From: Alnus glutinosa
Lineage: Eukaryota; Streptophyta; Magnoliopsida; Fagales; Betulaceae
Length of the DNA stretch: 64,000 nt
Assembly: GCF_958979055.1 (NCBI RefSeq)
Contig: NC_084889.1
Coordinates: 32,739,261-32,803,260 of the forward strand
Reading direction: 5' to 3'
This document shows, piece after piece, positions 39,141 through 50,000 of this stretch (within the stretch, counting starts at the first letter, position 1; each line of letters begins with the position of its first letter). Made by a program: the position numbers and the translations under genes. Below the pieces are notes generated by a model. The model was not told the DNA's origin. It was given only the letters and a program-made list of their open reading frames with translations, and searched no databases.

Positions 39141-39747
39141 AAACGATAATTTTAGATAAGGCCTTATATATATATATATATATAAATAATTATTTTCAAA
39201 AAGGTGACATAAAAGAATAGTAGAATAGAACCTCGTTAATCAAAGACGCTTCACTCTATAATAAAATCATGTAACACTTTTAACGTGCATCGGACAATTT
39301 TTTTTTTAATAATTAGTAACTAATTATAAAGACAAAATAATAAACTCGCATCCTTTCATAGTTTATTAATATAAGTTATTCAGTGGACATGTTTATTGTT
39401 CAGAACAAAGAGATAATAATACACATAAAATTTGAGAAAAGATTTCGTTCAGTGATGTCCAATACAACTATTTTCATTGGGTATAAAAGAGAAAACACTC
39501 TATACATCTTGAAAACAAAGCACTCTCCAAATACAGAAAGGTATATATGTTACTTACAACCTAAGTCTCAAGTTCAGAAGACAAAAAAAATTTCCCTCAA
39601 AGACATTCAAATAAAAAACAAGAACCTACAATTGTTTGTTCACACTATTTGTTGGAAAGATCAAAGATACTCTTACTCGATCCTTTGTGTCAAGCATGTC
39701 TGCAATGATGCGTGGAAGTTTTCATCTGACTGGTGCCAATTGATTTC
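39141..39747 (-). other. Spacer and probable 3' UTR of the DUF593 gene
   Basis: The part nearest 39748 on the minus strand (about 39390-39747) should be 3' UTR of the DUF593 gene. The rest is AT-rich with a short TA run near 39171. The plus-strand open frame 39383-39751 is A-rich filler with no recognised domain. Confidence 0.45.
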
Positions 39748-41282
39748 TTAAAGCCAAAAGTATAGCATTGCCTGTCCACAAATATTGGTCATGTTATCAA
39801 ACTCTTTAGTTCAGGGTGAGTATACGCATGAAGATATCAGGAATCTAGCACACACTTGGAAATAAAACACAAGAAAGAGAGTCATACCTCAGCAAGAATA
39901 TCTAGGGACTGTGCATCTTGTGGAGGGGATTTCTTAGTTCTCCAACTTCTTAACTCGGTCTGTATCGTATTAATTTGCTCATGTATCTCCTTTAACAACT
40001 TCAACTCCTCTTCCCCTACCTCACTAATTTCTTGCCTAGGATAATTTCTCTCTCTCTCAAGCTGCTCTATTCTCTGACACAACTGTTGAATCTCTGCTTG
40101 AGATTCAGCAGCACTTGTTGTCGGTTGAACAAGAGCCATATTGCAGTCAACACTTGCTTCATTTCTTGCTTTAAATAATTTGTCATCATAGTTTGCACAT
40201 AGCAATATTTTCTTTGTCCTGTCTGTTTCATCTTTAAAATGCAACCCAAAGGTATCCTCAGAGACCAAATCTGGCTTTCCTAGCCTGTTCTCACCTTCCA
40301 AAATCAATTTACTCCTCTCTCTCTTTTGACATTCATATGCTTTACAAATCTCATTACTTTGAGGGACTTCAAAAATATCCTGTACAGTTGAGGAGCAAGG
40401 AGAATTAAAAATTGACTCCCTTTCCTGTATATATTCCTGAAGTTTAACTTGCTCCAAATTAGAAATAATTTCTCCACTTGTCGCTGCACGTAATTTTTCA
40501 ATGCTTAGTTGTGGAAGTACTGAGCAAGGCAGTGACTCACCCTTCAAGTTCGCAGAATTATCTCTACCAGAAACTTTACAATCCGATATCTCTTTCACTC
40601 GTCCATCTAACTTTTTGATCTGCTTCCAATACGAATCAAAGGTTCCACCAGTGGAATTTCCCGATTTCTTCTCAAAATCCAAGTTTTGAACATTAACTTC
40701 ATGTTCTGTATTTTGCTTCAATATTTTTGGAATCAAATCGGACATTGGGATTGGGGATAATTCTCTTTCTAAATTACTTTTCTTCAGATGGGGATCTTTG
40801 AGTTGAATTGGAGGCAGAGAGTTCAATCTTCTTACATTGCTACTAGCATCTGTTTCCACCTTGCATGAATCACTTCTTTGCAAAAACATATTCTCTGGAA
40901 ATCTACAGTCATAGGCACCCAAATCAGTACAACCCATGCTAAGAAATTTGCACCTATAAGCCTGAACTTGAAACTCCAGAGATGCAACTTCCATTTCTTT
41001 CTGATATATAAGATCTTCAAAAATAAAAAGAGAATTCTCGGCATGAGACATCTTTTCTTCTGCCATTCTCCTATATTGATTTGCTTCCATCTGTACAGCA
41101 GCCTTCTCTCCTTGCAAACGCAGTATCATGGATAAAGTTTCACTAGCTGCAGAAGCAGAGGCTTCTCTTTCCTCATCCAACTCGCTGTACAGTTTTTGGA
41201 GAAGTTGTTGTTGAGCTTGAAGAGTTTCCTTTAGAGCTAGAATATCAGTTTCCGACATTGCAGAACACATGCTTTCAGCCAT
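39748..41282 (-). CDS. GTD-binding (DUF593) myosin-binding family protein
   Basis: Two coding exons, 41282-39888 and 39771-39748, joined in phase 0 across a GT/AG intron, give 472 residues ending AMLYFWL. Residues 12-110 are the GTD-binding domain (PF04576, formerly DUF593): ALKETLQAQQQLLQKLYSEL, DEEREASASAASETLSMILR, then EKAAVQMEANQYRRMAEEKM and YQKEMEVASLEFQVQAYR. It is a long coiled coil that in this family binds the globular tail of class XI myosins. A second short coiled coil follows at about 405-450 (ESQAEIQQLCQRIEQLERER). There is no N-terminal membrane segment, unlike the large MYOB receptors, so this is one of the short soluble members. As I recall, Arabidopsis relatives At2g24140 and At4g30830 sit close to RPOTp and to the BFA2-type PPR gene respectively. 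An upstream splice acceptor just before the ATG suggests a 5' UTR intron. Confidence 0.88.
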
Positions 41283-41304
41283 GGCTCAGTTGATAGGCTG
41301 TAGA

Positions 41305-42420
41305 AGTTACTAAAAGTCAGTTCTGAGCACAAAATAACCGAAATTTTCTATCAGCATCGCTTACATATTAAGATTTGTCTGATAACTTGGCAAACAGGAT
41401 TCTGCAAGTGAACAAGCACATATTTGAGGCTTAATCCTCTCCTCTGCCTTAAAACTCCCAAAGAAGTTTTCAAAACTATGTTAAAATTTTTGTTTGTCTT
41501 TTGTTTTCTGTTTCTCAAAATAAAAACATTTAACAAAAAATCCAAAACATAAAACACTTGAAAAAGTTTTGAAAAACAATTTTCTCCTCAAATCAAACAC
41601 TTTTTCAAATAAGAAATAAAAAACACCCTTCAAAACACATTAACAAACATAAGGTTTTATCCAAAACACAAAACACTTTTAAAAATAGAAAAACAGTATC
41701 AATTACTTTTGCAAACCAAAAACAAAGAAACAGCATTCAAAACACCTTAACAAACATAAGATTTTAACCAAAACATAAAACACTTCTAAAAATAGAAAAA
41801 CAGTTTTCACCTTTATATTGCATCAAACTCTTTTTTAAACCATAAATAAAAAAACACGTTTCAAAACATATTAACAAACATAAGGTTTCTTGTTAATTGG
41901 TCATGCATGCGCGCACGTACACAGAGAAAACAAGTTTTCAGAGACTGTTTGAATGAAATATACTTTCAGAAGAGTTTTCCCGAAGAATTTGACTATACTG
42001 CAGAGAAAAGTTTTCCTACGGGGAAAAAGACCAAAACAATATGGGCCTGGTTCTGAAGAATCATTCTTGAAAGTAGCCCGTCCTTTGATAACATGAAAAT
42101 GATACTTGATGCTGTCTGATGTTTCTGGTTTGGAAAGACGAAAGCACTAGTAATTACTTCAAATTTACTTCTGGTTCATTAAAGAGGGCCAATATTCCCA
42201 GAAAATTGACTAAAGGGACAAAATGCACTAATTGAGAGGACATCGATAAAAAGATAATGAAAGCTATGCAAATATCACAAACATTTAAACACAAAAAGAA
42301 AAAGAGAGAAGGAAACCCAGAAAGAAAGGTGAATTTACCTAGTTGTCGTGTACAGAGTGATCAAATCAAATATGATTCTCAGAGCAAGAGCAAGACCCAA
42401 GTGATGAAAAATCCTCTGTG
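41305..42420 (-). other. Probable 5' UTR intron and leader exon of the DUF593 gene
   Basis: On the minus strand an acceptor TTCTACAG lies about 20 bp upstream of the start codon. A good donor, CAACTAG followed by GTAAATTC, lies near 42339. The sequence upstream of that donor (to ~42420) is less AT-rich and looks like a leader exon. The intron interior is a low-complexity run of repeated AAAACACTT/AACAAACATAAGG phrases (about 41470-41890), roughly 110-120 bp apart, suggesting decayed tandem repeats. Splicing here is inferred from junction motifs only. Confidence 0.5.
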
Positions 42421-43000
42421 ACTCTTTCTTGAGAACAAATCAACAAACACCTAAAATGTGTCAATGCACAAGTCAGACAGAACCCAACCACCCTGTCTGC
42501 TTAACAACCCAGAAGAGCATAAACCCAGATAAGAAACAACCTGTGGTTTATAGGAAGCTACATGAAACTTATTCTTGCAATTCTAATAAGGAAAAAGTGT
42601 TAAAACTTGAACCCAGTCTCCAAATCACACCCAAAGCCAAATTGATCAAAAATAGCAGGACTATCAATGCAAATTCTCTACCTTCCAAGACTCGAGTGAT
42701 AAAAAAAAATCCTCCGTCACTTTTTCTCGATATCAAATCAAACAAGACAAACAGTGTGTCAATACACAAGTCAGACAAAACTCAACCACGCTGTCTGCTT
42801 CACAAGCCAGAAGAGCACAAACTCAGATAAGAACAACCCTGTGCGGTTTCTAGGAAGCTACATGAAACTTACCCATGCAACTCTAAAAAGGAAAGAGAGT
42901 TAAAACTTGAACCCACTTTCCAAATCACACCCAATGCCAAATTGATCAAAAACAGGAGGCCCATCAATGCAAAATCCTCTCTCTCCCTTCCAAGATTCCA
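42396..43000. repeat. ~297-bp tandem duplication upstream of the DUF593 gene
   Basis: Two direct copies start near 42396 and 42693. Shared phrases in the same order include AAATCCTC(T/C)GT, CACAAGTCAGACA, CCTGTCTGCTT / GCTGTCTGCTT, AGGAAGCTACATGAAACTTA and CCAAATCACACCCAA. Offsets are 295-298 bp. Divergence is visibly higher than in the RPOTp intron duplication. A third partial echo (AGGAGGCCCATCAATGC ... GAGGGTCCCTC) follows to about 43045 and also resembles 30045-30130. The block spans the likely transcription start region of the DUF593 gene. Confidence 0.8.
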
Positions 43001-43049
43001 GACTCCTGCTCAAGAGGGTCCCTCTGGGGAGCGATTCAAGAACCAGACT

Positions 43050-43810
43050 TGGTCACTTGCTTCTCTCTAAAACAATGGCCTTGCTTTTCTTACAATAGCA
43101 GATTGGATATTCGGAAAGGAAATATCTCCAACCGAAGTAGGAAAGTACAAGGTGCAAAACTGCATCTTTGCTTACCAATTAAGCATTAAGCAGTGGAGAA
43201 ATAGTATGTGCTTTCTAGCCAATGGGGATGGTGGGTCAAAGGAGCAAAACGAGGTCGTTTTCATGCTCTCCTGAATTGTTTAGTAGGCAAAAACTAAAAA
43301 GAGCTCTGAACACGCTTAATATCATCTCAAATTAATCATGATCATTGCCTTTGTGGCCCACCCTCCTTTTTTCCCGCAAACGGAACCTGGGAGTTTTTCA
43401 AAAGGTTGGTAGTGGCGAATGCAACGGCTAGAATATGGCCCTGTGGTGTATCAACGTGGGGTCAGTGGGTCAGCGTCTTGCCGACCATTTTATCTACAGA
43501 CTCATTGTGCTTAGTCAACTCCCAATTTTTTGTCCTACCTTTATTTGAGTGTATTCGTATCATATGGGAATCCAACGCGGATCATCGGTCTTGGGCTGTC
43601 CGGGAAGCGTCGGGGCAGTTCCAGTCTTCCAGACTTGTTCTTTTGAATGATATCGACGAATCTGTCAATCGGCTGTTTGAGTTGACTGTAATTTAGGCGA
43701 AAGGGAATTTTGTAGGACGGTGACAGCAATTTGTGTTTGCTGTGAATATAATACTTTATAAGTTTTAACTTTATTTATTTAATTAAACCGACCAAATCAA
43801 TCAATTTTAA

Positions 43811-43856
<46 letters not shown>

Positions 43857-44787
43857 TTTGTATCGATTTTACGAGTAATGTAAAAAAATTATAAGCTCTA
43901 AATGTCTCATTTTGAGTACGATCGGATCGAGATATGATATAAGATTATATAAATCAATTTTAATCAGATTAATTTAATTAAAAAGCTCAAACTCTTCAAC
44001 TCTCATCCGTTAATTTTAAAATAAATTCATATCAAACTTGCATATCGTGTTAAAAATTATTGGCTAAAGAATTTATGTCAATGAAACTTTTTCTATTTTT
44101 TTTTTAAAAAAAAAATGGTTCTTAAGTTTTTAAAAATAAAAAATAAGTTAAGGATTTTGACTTGAAAATTATAAACATTTTTCTTGTACGCCTCTTCTTC
44201 TACATGATCCATTTTTTTATGACAAAAAATATATATTATATTATATTATATTATACATCTAATTTTTTTTTATGTTAGACTTCCAATTTTTTTACACGTA
44301 TTATTATGTGATTAGAAGCATTAAATGTCAACAATTTTTTTTTTTAGCTTTAATCAAATGTTGACATGTCAAAAGTTATACAAAATATCATAGGTATAGC
44401 ATGGGAAATAATTTTTGGAGGACGATCAACATACTCTTTTTTATTAAAAAGAGTCTGCAAGGGGATAGCTTCCGTCTCCTGCATATCACTCCTCATATAG
44501 CATTACTCAATTTTAAACTCTAGTTTGGCCAAGCTTAAGGATGGGCCAAATTTCTTATGGAATATAACTCTAGAGAAGAGTTTTCCAAGTGGAAAAACTA
44601 AAAAGGGCCAAAAATATTTATGCTTTTCACTTTTCTATAAACCAGTAAACTTTAGATGACAAACAGAGAGCATTTTGTTGCTTCTTGAAGTCCTCCTGCA
44701 TGGGAACTTTCCCTTCTCTTTTGCCTTATTCGATCCATTACCCACCTTGCGGCCGGCCCAGAAAAAACAAACTCTTAATCGTGCCAA
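43050..44787. other. Intergenic, no recognised gene
   Basis: A 96-codon plus-strand frame at 43406-43696 has no recognisable domain and no detectable splice context, so I do not call it. The region has a T run at about 43818-43852 and is AT-rich beyond 43.8 kb. The minus-strand promoter of the DUF593 gene could extend into its left part. Confidence 0.5.
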
Positions 44788-44796
44788 ACTGTACCC

Positions 44797-45969
44797 ATTT
44801 TTATTTTTATTTTTTTTTTTTTTTTTGAATAAAACAGAAAACTCCATTACTGAATATGAGCACCACAGGGAATTATACTTGACCAAAGGCCAATATAAAT
44901 ACAATAGAAACTCATACATGCCTGAAGGCAAAATCACTGCCCGTAGGCGATTTGTGACTAGAGATAAAGAAACTCCACCCACTAAGTCAGGAAAAACCTG
45001 ACTTAAAGCAGCCACCAAAGGTAAACTGTGACAAAGATCAAGAATATACAACAACAGTAGCTACCCAAATAATAAATAAACATTACAAAGAAAGACTTTA
45101 AGCCCCTCTTAACAATAAAGCACAACCTGGCACAAAGAAGAGAGACAGATCTAGCATCCAAGCCAACAAACAGTCCCCATAATGCCTAAAAATTACAAAG
45201 ATAAACCATAATAGAAGACACAAGCAGAAAATACAATACAGTGCCGGCAGAAGAGACAAAGGCGGACTCCACCAGAGACGGCGGTGCGTGGCAACACGCG
45301 CCGTCACCAGTACCATCCAGCCGAAGAATAGCCACCGTAGACCCCTTCCCCACCATGCAAGGCCAAAAAATGGCGGAACATGCCCGTCACGCGCGGCAAA
45401 GAGCAAAGGGCTCTTTGGCGCGTGCAGGCCACGCACCGAACTTCGACGACCGGTGTGACCTGTGCGTCAGGCAGCAGAAGCGAACGATGACGGAGAACTC
45501 GGCTGAGGGGCGCGTGTCTAGCATAAATCGGCGGACATACATAGATCTGGCTTCAAAAATCTGAAACAAAATACAATGAAAACCGGCCAAAAAAACACTC
45601 CGACGACGACACAAAAAACCGCCCAATCCCCCAACCTGAGCATCTAGAGTTGAACCTTCTGCCTGAGCAAAAGAAAAGAAAACCACCATAACCCTAAGGG
45701 CTAGGTAAACATCAACCCCCACCGGATCAACCGGGGGGAACAAAAACTAACCTCCACTAGTAAAACCAGAAAGGACAAAAAAACTCTCCAAAGCCCTAAG
45801 AAGGCTAGGAGACACCACCACCGGGTGAGGGAGATGTGAAGCCTCCCTCTCCCAGCAAAACCAACTTCAAAGATGGGCTCTCTCTAAGCTGAAAAAAAAA
45901 AAACGGGAGCTTCTCTCTCCTCGAGAAGCTGCTTTTCCGGTGGTAAAATATCACCACCAGGAGAGGGAG
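44797..45969 (-). mobile_element. GC-rich retroposon family, copy 2, with target duplication
   Basis: A 1173-bp insertion flanked by ACTGTACCC at 44788-44796 and 45970-45978. On the minus strand it starts TCTCCCTCTCCTGGTGG, is strongly GC-rich in its middle, and ends in an A tract (T run at about 44809-44826). Minus-strand frames include 45743-45387 and 45436-45098, the latter with RGLHAPKSPLLF and GLRWLFFGWMVLVTARV, matching copy 1 in order. No RT, endonuclease or Cys-rich domain is visible. The TSD plus poly(A) tail mark it as a non-LTR retroposon, apparently with its 5' end intact. The internal promoter and the RT source are unknown. Confidence 0.75.
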
Positions 45970-46037
45970 ACTGTACCCTTTTTAATGAAGCCTTCTAAAT
46001 TCACACTTTATTTTATGGAAAAAGTAAATATAAATAT

Positions 46038-46145
46038 TTTTTTTTTCTTACATGTCCACACAAGAGATGGGGAGGAGGGATTCGAACTAGTGACCTTCAC
46101 TTCATGAGGCGTAGTTCTCGGCCGATTGAGCAACCCCTTAGGGAC
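46038..46145 (-). mobile_element. tRNA-derived SINE, copy 1
   Basis: Read on the minus strand it has an A-box-like TTGCTCAATCGGCCGAG, a clear B box in GGTCACTAGTTCGAATCCC, then TCTTGTGTGGACATGTAAG and an A tail. It is flanked by 12-bp repeats differing at one base (AAATATAAATAT at 46026-46037, AAATATAAAAAT at 46146-46157). A second copy of the family lies at 55.8 kb. Confidence 0.8.
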
Positions 46146-46554
46146 AAATATAAAAATTTTGTGATGTTTCTTTTTGAAAAAAATACACCAATCTTCTTCA
46201 AACTACCACTCAATTATTAATGTGTTCACAAATTATCAATTGTGTCAATGTTTTTTTTCCTATTACCAAAAAATGTCAATAAAGCCAATAAAAAGACAAA
46301 AATAACCTTAAAAAAGTTACAATAAGACAAATCTATCCTTATGGATTCGAAAAATAAAACTAAAAAAAAAAAATTTTAAAAAAAAATGAGAAAAATAAAA
46401 ATCCAAGGGGAGCCCCAAACTAAAATTATGTAAAGCAAAATAAAAAAAAAATGGAAAACCTTTGTTTTTATTTTTTTTTTCCTTTTTTAAAAATTTTTGT
46501 TTTGTTTTTATATAATTTTAATTTTTTTTATATAATTTTATGGAGGGTATTTTT

Positions 46555-47034
46555 TGTAATATATTATTCCTTTTTGGTTGTGGCCTTTATATCACATTTA
46601 CGGTATTTACTATGTTTATTATTTTTTCAATAAACATATACGGCATTATGGATATTTCCATTAATTTAGATTACCGTAAATATGGAATCGGTATTATGGT
46701 TATTTCTATTAATTTAGATTACCGTAAATATGGAATCGGTTAATTGATTTTAAAATAAATTAACGATATTGTTTCCTTGATGGAAGGAAACAAATACGGT
46801 GTTTACCATTTTGAGGGTCCCTAACCTAGCCTATAAATAGAGTGCCTGTGTACACCATCAGTACAGCCATCAAGCAATAGGCATAGGTTAGAAGATCCCT
46901 CAAATAATCTTTCTTGTTCTTCAGATGGATCGTGGAGACGCTTGAGCAAACATGGCTAGAGGTAAGCCTGAATCCTGTTTATTCGTTTTCCGCTGCGCAT
47001 GTTAGATTAAATAATATGTTGATTATTTCTAACA
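46555..47034 (+). repeat. 5' LTR of a Ty1-copia retrotransposon
   Basis: A 480-bp repeat starting TGTAATATATTATTCC and ending TTTCTAACA. It is preceded by TTTTT and repeated, apparently without a single difference, at 54100-54579. It contains a TATA-like CTATAAATAG at 46831-46840, and a ~46-bp internal tandem repeat (ATTAATTTAGATTACCGTAA twice, at about 46658 and 46709). Confidence 0.95.
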
Positions 47035-50000
47035 TGTGGTATCAGAGCCAGCCTCTGTGCTATTTTGCTCAGCATATAATTTTACTATGCGTTATCAATA
47101 TTGAATCAAGTATTTTTTATTGGTTATCAATATTGAATCAAGTATATTCTATTTGGTATTGTTCACTTCTGTTTGTCAATATTGTTTGAGCAATATTTCG
47201 TCTTTTGTGACATGATAGAAACGCATTAGCGATTATTTTGTGAATATTTGTTGTTCACGTACTGTTTGTGAAAACCCATAAATTTGATATAACTATTTTT
47301 TGTTTTATCACTATTCTGTGTATTGTGATATACTGCCTAATTTTGAGTTGTTGTAATCTTGATATGGGTATTTTCATAAAGGGGTGGGGGCTAGGGTTCC
47401 ATTTTTTAGGTTTTCAACCCATCTGGAACATTACGGGTCGGGTTGGTTGGTGACTGGGTAGGGTTTCGACCCATTAAAGTTTTTGGGTTTGATATATTTT
47501 CGGGTAGGGTTTTTTAAAACCCATGCAGTTTTGGGCCATTTAAGTGGGCTGACCTAGTTTGGGCCAGCACTATACATAGACCCAGAGGCCTGACCCGATT
47601 GAGTGGGTTGACCTAATTGCCAAATACAGTAGCCCATTTGGAGTCTTGTGACCCAAAAGCCCAACCCAATATAGTAGCCCAATACAGATACCCAACCCAA
47701 ATTAAGTGGGTTAACCCAATTGGGTCAGCCCAATACAGCAACCCTTTTCAGTAACCCATCAAGTTCTTTTTAAAAGGGGAATTTAGGCCTTATGGTGTTT
47801 AGAACCTGGGTTCACCAGGTGTAAAGAGCCTTGGCCACTTACTAAACCATTAGGCCATGTGTTTTATTATGTCCTCATATTAAAGTTTTATTCCCTTTAT
47901 TATTTACAGTACTGTGTATTAAAATTATTGTTTATTTAATACATGAATTGAGGAATATATATTTTAAATTTATATTGTTTAAATATAAATTGTTTGATGC
48001 CTAGACCTAAGAATAATTAACAATACCATATATACTGGTGTGTTTACAGTAATATCTAAGAATGCAATGTCGGGGAAAGTTCTGGCAAGGAAAGTCTTGG
48101 GATTTAAGTGTGTCCGGTGTGACCCCCCTCACTTTCCTGGGAGCTCATCTGCTTGCACCTTGGAAAATGCTGTTTACCCCATTTAAGTATTGGTTTGTTA
48201 TATTCCTAAGGCCATTAAGGGGGCATCTATAAAGTTGTTAGATGTTAATGAAGTAGCAATTATCATGATAATTTTGGGAGAGCCACAGCATCCCAATTTT
48301 GAATGACAATTGCATCAAGATTACACACACGTAATTATCATAATAATTATGGGAGAGCCAAAGCATCCCATTTTTGTATGATAATTACATCAGGATCACA
48401 CGCATGAACCTCATAAAGATTTATTAGATGTTCATGAATTACAGCGTGATTATTATGATTTTGGGAGAGCCAAAGCATCCTAATTTTGTAATAATTGCAT
48501 AAGGATCATACACATGAACTTCATATAGAAAAATTAACATCGTATTGTAATTAACTCATAAATTTAATTACCTATCCCCAAAGGGAAGTTTTTATTTTTA
48601 TGACTTAATTAGAATGAGATAACAAATTTAGTATTAAAAGTAAAATTTCTTTCGGTTGCCCAAAGGTACGAAGAATTTTATTTATTAATATTTAAATTTA
48701 TTAGTCTTATCAATAAAGAGTAAATTTCATGCGTGATGCAACCTTTGCCCAAAGGTAGGTTGAAATTTACTATTTAAATTAGCATTGGCTAATTTAAAAT
48801 AAAGTTACTTCATAGCATTAAAGTATTTATTTTAATTTTGGGTTATTGCAGCTATTCCTGTTACTCTACCTTTTGGTGGTTTTATATTCCAATACATTAT
48901 GATAATATTTTTCTGACTGGAAAAATGATTGATATGCTTTTTCATTTGGGGTGTTAAAAATTTTGGTACTCCGTGTGGACAAACCACCTACTCCCGCGGA
49001 ATTAAGTACGCCACGTGAGATTATTAAGCATGAACGGTGGGAGTGATTTAATCACTTAAGTTAGATGTTCATGAAATCTCATGTCACTAAAGTCATCAGG
49101 GATTTATTCCTGAATGTTTTAGAGCCAAAGTTTTATAAAGGTTGTTTATGAACATTTAGTAAGTTCAAACAAAACTTGGCCAGCACTCTAATAGAAAAAG
49201 CTTTAAAGACAAACCTTTTACAGTTTCTGAAGTGTTTATAATCCCATTATGGGAATGAAGGATATTATAGATTAACTTAAGTCCCTAAATATTGAGATTT
49301 TTGAGTCATTGTTGGTCTATTTCAATTTTTTGAATTCTCTCTTCTAAGTGTAGAATTTTATCTTGTAACACACGTAAGGATAAATGGTTAGTAAATAAAC
49401 TTCTAACCATGTGTGTTCAAGGATATGAGAGAATTTATAAAGTGTTCACATGATTATTCATGTCAAAAGAAGGACCAATAAATGCAATCATGTCCAACAC
49501 TTAAAGCATGAGAATAAGGTGCCAATAAAGTATTATGGCAATCAAGATACATATTTCTCATGAAATAAGGAAAATTAAGGGCATATAAAGAAAGATTGCA
49601 TGAAGTATAAGAAATGACTTAAAATAAAGATAATCTTCATATCTAGTATGTCGTGAATCTCTTTTAGTGACTCAATCAAATATATTGTGGATTGATTATG
49701 GTTTAACAATCCACATTGTCAACACAAATGCAGAGTCCTTTTTAAAATGGATAACACGTGTTTATAATTTGAGCTTGTTGGGATCTATAGGTTAATTTTA
49801 AAATTCAGTTATAATTTTGACCTCAAAAAATGATTTATATTCCATAATCTTTTTGAAATCTATTTTCTAGTTTGGCTTATTAAAAATTTCAATTTTATTT
49901 TAAACTTGAAATTTTTCTTATTTTTTGGTGGAATATTGGTTGGGGTTTATTTAAAGTCTATTTAAAATTGACCTACGTCCCAATTTTTGAAACAAAATTA

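Noticed and set aside
42429-42830. 133-codon plus-strand frame
   Set aside because: It spans the tandem duplication upstream of the DUF593 gene; the repeated phrases explain the long frame, and no domain is visible.
43406-43696. 96-codon plus-strand frame as a possible small gene
   Set aside because: No domain, signal peptide or homologue recognised, and no promoter or splice context. It could be real but is not supported.
44797-45969. LTR retrotransposon
   Set aside because: No terminal direct repeats, PBS or PPT. The A-rich 3' end and 9-bp target duplication fit a non-LTR retroposon.
46060-46140. tRNA gene
   Set aside because: The B box and A-box-like sequence are those of a tRNA-derived SINE; there is no intact cloverleaf, and a poly(A) tail and target duplication are present.
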